A program made the translations under genes and the position numbers. From positions 37,143,470 to 37,207,469 of the forward strand of contig OX393578.1 in NCBI GenBank assembly GCA_947652605.1: a stretch of DNA of 64,000 bases. The letters run 5' to 3'. Below are positions 58,400 through 64,000 of this stretch, piece after piece. How positions within the stretch are numbered: the stretch's first letter is position 1; every line of letters starts with the position of its first letter. The notes below the pieces were generated by a model. The model had not been told where the DNA came from and ran no database searches. It saw only the letters and a program-made list of their open reading frames with translations. Source of the DNA: Elmis aenea. Its lineage: Eukaryota; Arthropoda; Insecta; Coleoptera; Elmidae.

Positions 58400-58990
58400 A
58401 AACTTTTGAAGCCGTGTGTTCAAAGGATAGGGACGATGAGGTACGGCAAAGAGCAGCCAGGATGTAGACAGGACGAGTCAGGAGTGGGACTAGCTAAGCC
58501 AACAATGGAAGCCTTTGATTCTCGTAAGCGACGCCTACCTTGTTCACCACGCCTTTCTAGGGGCCCAGCCTCCATTGGCTCCCTACCCACCAGCAGCTTC
58601 CAGGACATGGACAACATATTCACAATCAGTATCAAATCAGTTCTCATTAAATAAACAGTGCAGTGCGTCAGACTGGAGACCGTCTGTAGCAGCAGCATGC
58701 TCAACAATTTGGGCTCTGTCGGTAAGTTAGTGGGGGCTCTAATTGGCGCTAAAGTCTTTAGCGATGCAGCGTAGAAACGATAGGCTAGTTAAATGGGCTA
58801 AATTGAAGCTGCCTCGCCCTCATTAAGCCAATATCGTCGGGCCGCTCCGGTAGGCTATGCAATTAGGGACACGCACCAGCTGAGAGTATGTACTCTTCTG
58901 AACTTTAGTTGGCGGTCGCGTGCGGTACGGTACCCGCGGGTCATTTCCACCTCACCTGGTGCCTCGTTGCAAATCTTACCCTACAGGGAT
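58400..58990. promoter_or_regulatory. Largest GC-rich island, possible enhancer or first exon
   Basis: About 590 bp, the longest non-repeat G+C-rich stretch. It contains GTCGGTAAGTTAG (58718), a good splice-donor match, after CTCAACAATTTGGGCTCTGT, and near the right end CACCTCACCTGGTGCC with a CACCTG E-box. Frames of 71-95 codons occur on both strands, but none resembles a known family, so coding is not claimed. An untranslated first exon or an enhancer are both possible. Confidence 0.35.
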
Positions 58991-60011
58991 TAACCCCATG
59001 TAAACCTTAATCTGCAGTGACGATATTCCATCGTAGGAAACTCTCTTTCGTACAAAATCACTACACATACTCAGAAGTCCGAGACTCAATACCACTGTTA
59101 CGATACAATAAAACAGACTTGGTTCTCATTTCCCTTTTAACTACATGTACAAATGTAAATAAAGATAAAATTCGAGACTTTTTTGATTTTTTGTATTGAA
59201 AAAGCAGCTCGGAAAGTTATTCAAATTCTCTAGATTAAAAAAAAACAACAACAACGACCGTATTGACACGTGAGTGTAATTGATTTGTTAAAAGTGATAC
59301 GAACCAGTGAGAAGATTATATTATTGTACCTACCTACCTTCAGAGTATTTCGACTTCAGACGTTCATATAAAATGCACAAACTTTGTGCCGACGTTAGGT
59401 GACAAATAATCGTGTAAACTTTAGAGTTAAGTTACTACCATGATGGTAGGTACGTATCTAGAAAACTTTATAATACATCCATAAACCTTTATAATAAGAA
59501 TATTGACAAAATGTCTGTATATCTCATAGTTTTAAGAAAGTAGTCAAATGCTACGTAATTATATTGAAAATCTACTGCATCATAAACTAAGATTGTATAA
59601 TTTTATAAATGTTGCTCCATGCTCCTTTGAGCAGAACTTCGTTTATCATATTTGGGTTCCCTTAACCCTTATGTCAATAACTGGGTACCCGGGTACCCAA
59701 CTAAGCACTTTTGATGACATTTTTTATTGTTTTAGTGATTTATTTTTTTGAAAACTTCTCAGATCGTCACGATTTTATCTTTTTTTAAGCGAAATATGCT
59801 CTTATATATTTTCTCCCGTCCTGGAACCCAAAATTTTCTTACATCAAAGTTCACGTAGTCATTCTCAATAACCGGGTACCCGGTTATCCACCTGTAGTAA
59901 AATGAAATTTATGATCAATCCTTGATTAAACATGCTAATATATAATTACAGGGATGAATAAATAAATAAAAACTAATGTCTATATGAGGATAAAAAATAA
60001 CATTTATTTAT

Positions 60012-60150
60012 TTAGGCACATTCTTTACATTTTGTAATTGTTATGGCTTGCTCGTCGCAGACAAGTTTTTCGCATGCTAAGCAAGATTATTTAGTTTTCT
60101 GCGTTTTTTATTTGCTGCCCTTTAAGCACAAGTGCACTTTTCATGACATT
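60012..60150 (-). pseudogene. PiggyBac transposase cysteine-rich C-terminus, remnant
   Basis: On the minus strand the pieces KCHEKCTCA (followed by a stop) and, after a frameshift, CLACEKLVCDEQAITITKC with KECA and a stop at 60012 give a C-x2-C...C...C-x2-C pattern. PiggyBac transposases end in such a cysteine-rich zinc-binding domain that helps recognise the element ends. Its position close to the left terminus fits the 3' end of the gene. The rest of the transposase is gone. Confidence 0.75.
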
Positions 60151-60481
60151 TATCGGTAGATAATTATGACTGTATGAGCCTGAAAGTTATTTTAAAAAAA
60201 ACTGGTTTTAAGGTTCTGTTTCAACTGTGTGAAAATCTTCTGCATCTAATTTTACAAGAAATTAGGAGAATGTTATTCTTTTGCGATTGGTTAAAATTGA
60301 AAGTAATAATTGGTAACAACACCAATATTTAGCAAATGTTTAAAATATAACGAAGATGGGCAAATTTTTACAATAGGCTGTTGAGCTATATGGTCGTTTT
60401 AAACTTATTTAAATATGTATATCTGGTTTGTTTATTACCTCAATCAAAAATAAATAAAATTTTCGGTATGTTTGTTACAGG

Positions 60482-61854
60482 CAGGGATGGAATAACGTTT
60501 TAAATCGTTACGTTATTGTATAACGTTATTTATTATTGATTTTCGTTACATAACGTTATAAATAGCATTAAAAAAATGAATCGTTATGTTATATAACGTT
60601 ATATAACGTTACAAAAATTATGACATATAGGATGTTTCTTAAATAATGCGAAAAAAATCGGGAGGTAATTCCTTATCCAAAAATTAGGGGGTTCTATTAT
60701 ATACATTTTTTTCCTTGGACGTCTCCTTTCGGAGTTACACCCCCCTAAAGGGGAGCGGTAATATTAGGTTTTTATTCTATTTCTCAAATTCGAATAAATG
60801 TAGGAGAATGATATTTGGTGTGTTTAGTACTTATTTAAAGGTTTCCCATAGTAATATTTTCAATCATCTCCCACTTTCACAGGGCACTGAAAAGTGCGAC
60901 CTCTGTTGATTTTTTTATCAGAACTTTTTAGTGAGTTAAAATTTTGATTTTTTTTTTGTCAAAGTTTGATTTACTTATTTAGATTTTTTAATTTTTTAAC
61001 TTTTTTCGTAAAAATCTACAATTTTTGAGTAAAAAATTAAATGAGCGAACATGATGTTTAGGTTCATATTGGGTAGAATTGACAGGCGTTTTAGCGTTAT
61101 CGCCGCGTAAACGTCAAAATGAATCGTTTTGTATTGGAATATTTGATGGTTCATGTTCACTCATATAATTTTTTACTCAAAAACTGTAGATTTTACGAAA
61201 AAAGTTAAAGAATAAAAAAGTCTAAATAAATCAAGTTTAAAAAAAAAAATTCAAATTGCAAAATTTCAACCCACCAAAAAGTTCTAATAAAAAAACCAAC
61301 AGGGGTCACACTTTTCAGCCCCCTGTGTAGGTGGGAGATAATTGAAAATATTACTATGGGAAACGTTTTAATAAGTATAAAACATCTACCGAATATCATT
61401 CTCCTACATTTATATCCAAATTTAAGAAATGAAATAAAAACCTAATTTTACCGATCCAACTAGGGGGGTGTAACTTCGAAAGGAGACGTCTAAGGAAAAA
61501 TGTTTATCAAAAAGACCCCCCTTAATTTTGTATAAGGAATCACCTCCCGAATTTTTTCGCATTATTTAAGAAACATCCTGTATAACAAAAGTACGTTGAG
61601 ATATTTTATATTTATTTTCTAAAGTATTTCTAAAATATGAACAAAATATTATATCTTCTGAAAATAAAAAGATGGCTATATAAAAATTTAATTCATAGGA
61701 ATAACGATACAAAATAACGTTTAGTAAAACGTTATCGGTTATTATAACGTTATATAACGTTATTACAATATCGTTACGTTATTGTATAAAAAATTGTAGT
61801 TGAATCGTTATTATAACGTTATCGGGTATCGTTACGTTACGTTTTCCATCCCTG
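60482..61854. mobile_element. hAT-like element with TAACGTTA repeats and perfect 8-bp duplication
   Basis: The ends CAGGGATGGAATAACGTTTT and ACGTTTTCCATCCCTG lie inside the duplication GTTACAGG (60474-60481, 61855-61862). The subterminal regions are dense with TATAACGTTA palindromes. Without the inner foldback it is about 420 bp. No coding. Confidence 0.94.
60628..61580. mobile_element. Foldback element inside a hAT
   Basis: The ends TAGGATGTTTCTTAAATAAT and complement (ending ATCCTG) lie between TA copies (60626-60627, 61581-61582). The arms share CGGGAGGTAATTCCTTATCC, GACGTCTCCTTTCGGAGTTA and complements. Its two arms give mirrored frames (60715-60909 and 61205-61399) that are not separate genes. 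Confidence 0.9.
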
Positions 61855-62028
61855 GTTACAGGTTATCGAATTTGAAATTGAAAACTGAATGATTTGACCA
61901 ATCGGTCATTGTATATACAAGAATATACAAAACTTATAGCATAAGTTCATATTAAAAAATTTGTAGAAGGGTACCCGGGTACCCGGTCATTGAACAAGGT
62001 GAATTTCGGTTATTGACATAAGGGTTAA

Positions 62029-64000
62029 TCGAGAATTAAACCAATTACTTTACCACGCAAAAAAAAAGAAATGTTTCATTTACAAATCAAAATAAACAGT
62101 AGGTACAACTTTCTTTCTTTGATTGATTAGTAACCCGATTGTGTAAAAGATAAATTGTGTTTTTTTATTGTTGTAGCACGTAAATTTTCGAAACGCAACT
62201 GTTTGTCGTAACCAATTTCTGTTTTAAAGGAGTGCATTATGCAATGCAGTACATTTATTTTAACTCCAATTCATTATCGGATGCAGCTCAGTATAATTAA
62301 GAGATGCAAACTTCCTTTCATATTTGATGGATTTTGTAGTTTTATAATATTTTTTGTCACATGAATAAGAAAATTATCTTAAAAGTGTCGCGTTGTTACG
62401 ATTTACTTTTGTGCAGATAATGAAATGAAATTACTTATAGGTAAGTGTAGGATGATTTTCTGCTTGTGTCTTAATCGCTGTTTTTACAACATAAAAACAT
62501 TAAAAATACATTTAAGTTTTACACAGCAATACAAAACTTGTAAAAATCTTAACTATTTGCAGATTATATTAGTACTTAAAAAGCATTTGCGTGGATTACA
62601 AAAATGGAGGGTGTTAAAAAACAAACTGACCGTAGGTACTGCGTGAGGTTTATGATGGAGCAAAACAAATTATGTAAATTTATTTATTGTTGTAATTACG
62701 TGCGTAGTTCTGTGAATACGATCTTCTTGAAGTTTTCAGTAAAGTTTGCTTTCATTATAATTTTTAAAAAATTATTTTAGGTACCTACCTATTAAAAAAA
62801 TAATACAAATGTACAGTTATTAAATGTTTGTTTTACCAAATAAAATATCTTTCCCGATCCAATACATTATCAACATCACTTTATTCAAAAATATATAAAA
62901 AATTAGACTTGGCTTGCTATAGTCCCTGTTTAAAATAAACTGCATAATTAAACATAAAACTATTTTTAAAAACCATATTTTATTGGTAAAATACTTAAGG
63001 TTTAGTTGTTTGATATTTATATTTATACTGTATACTGTATAAACAATTTATAACTATTCAATTTAATAAACTTGTGTGCAGTTTTTTAAAATCTGCTTGA
63101 AGTGTTCAAAGAAGGTTTTTAATAATTAAAGAAGTTTTGTTAAAAATATTCCAGAGCTCCATAAAACAGATATGGAAAATCAAATTGCAACTAAATCTGG
63201 ACATTAAGATTTTATTTAAATTAAAGAATTGGTATCAAAATGCTAAATTTATAGTACTAATTGAAATCTTAACCGGGCTCCTTTAATAAAATAGCACTAA
63301 ACCACTAAATGTGTTAAAACGTAAGTCCAAAGCTAACCAATAAATGTACCCGAGAAATTAATTGCCTTAAAGTTTAAAGGTTTTTACAAGTTGTGGATTA
63401 AGTAGAAAGCTAATCGTGTGTAGTACCTACTGTCGACTATTTTTTATACCGCCGTTCATACGTGTTGTATATTATTTTGTAACTACTAAGGGAACTTTGA
63501 AACATTTTTGTATTGTAAAGCAATAATTATTATAAATAAATATGTTTAAGTTCTTAAAAAGCATTATATTTTACTTTGCGCTTAAACGGCTTTAAAACTT
63601 ATTAACGAAGGAAACATTACAAATGATGAATAAACATACGCATTTTTAAACAATTTTAAATTTTATCTTTATTACCTATTATCTATTTATTTTTGCTTGG
63701 TTTATATGGACTTCATGCCGTCGGTAAAAAAAAGCATCCCCAACTTATCACTTGTAAAATGCATAGGCTTGACAACGAAAAATGTTGACGGTTAAAATGT
63801 TTTTACTTTACTGTCATGTTCATTTTTTTCTACTATTTCCTGCTCAGACGAAAATTGCAACAATTTAATTTTTTTAATTTTTCCATTCAATTTTTGTTTC
63901 ATATTCAAAAGCCGACTTTTTACATTTAACGGTTAATTAAATATTGCTATTCAATTTGTCCTAGTCTAAATCAATACACTGTGTTATAATCAAGATGACT
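62029..64000. other. AT-rich stretch with nothing recognised
   Basis: No repeat terminus, G+C island, RNA or credible reading frame identified up to the window end. Confidence 0.55.

Larger units (their letters stand above)
55941..59661. other. Non-genic stretch with three GC-richer islands
   Basis: Apart from the islands listed separately (56150-56540, 57000-57340, 58400-58990) the sequence is AT-rich without repeat termini. No complete gene is supported. Confidence 0.45.
59666..62024 (-). mobile_element. PiggyBac-like element with nested hAT
   Basis: The ends CCCTTATGTCAATAACTGGG and GGTTATTGACATAAGGG lie between TTAA copies (59662-59665, 62025-62028). Subterminal palindromes GGGTACCCGGGTACCC occur at both ends (59683 and 61970) and a third AACCGGGTACCCGGTTA at 59872. 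Without the hAT it is about 1 kb, so most of the gene is lost; a cysteine-rich C-terminal remnant survives near the left end (60012-60150). Confidence 0.92.

Noticed and set aside
58420..58707. 95-codon minus-strand frame in a GC-rich island
   Set aside because: G+C-rich DNA has fewer stops; the peptide resembles nothing known and overlapping frames exist on the other strand.
60715..61399. Mirrored 64-codon frames on both strands
   Set aside because: They come from the arms of the foldback 60628-61580.

Overview
This window looks like a transposon-rich gene desert, or a very large intron, of an AT-rich arthropod genome. An insect is most likely and a beetle is my guess, based on the mix of mariner-like, pogo-like, piggyBac-like, hAT and Penelope-like elements; no host gene is present to settle it. 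I found no intact host protein-coding gene, rRNA or functional tRNA. Every reading frame I can recognise belongs to a mobile element, and all are broken. Adding up the outer element intervals gives about 33 kb of the 64 kb.

The dominant feature is a series of long foldback (inverted-repeat) elements of 0.4-2 kb. Their arms meet near the centre, most are flanked by TA, and most begin with CAGGG or CCGGG, as mariner-like elements do: 2846-4134, 8565-12211, 16620-17807, 20284-21380, 29180-30398, 32165-32916, 35093-36324, 40466-42754, 43902-45717, 48435-49914, 54055-54482 and 60628-61580. A DD41D mariner-like element with ~300 bp terminal repeats and a decayed transposase lies at 26620-28324, and a small derivative of it crosses the left window edge (1-493). 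A GC-rich DD34D mariner remnant lies at 50515-52128.

Nesting is extensive and can be resolved from target-site duplications. At 8565-12211 a TA-flanked foldback holds a pogo-like element, which holds a TTAA-flanked piggyBac MITE. At 25664-28362 a hAT (8-bp TSD) holds the DD41D mariner. At 40466-42754 and 50515-52128, foldback and mariner elements each hold a hAT with a perfect 8-bp TSD. At 35093-38585 two foldbacks abut on one shared TA and a hAT sits in a third fragment. At 59666-62024 a piggyBac-like element holds a hAT, which holds a foldback. Two insertions have a natural empty site inside the same window.

The least ordinary elements are 46320-47752 (foldback with TTA duplication enclosing a 91-bp minisatellite that is itself part of an inverted repeat), the Penelope GIY-YIG fragment inside a foldback (48435-49914), and a 27-codon GC-rich frame of unknown origin (36601-36681).

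Between elements, short islands richer in G+C than the background (near 1500, 13010, 16090, 19600, 30950, 34430, 39700, 47960, 56150, 57000 and 58400) could be regulatory sequences of a distant developmental gene; that is inference only.
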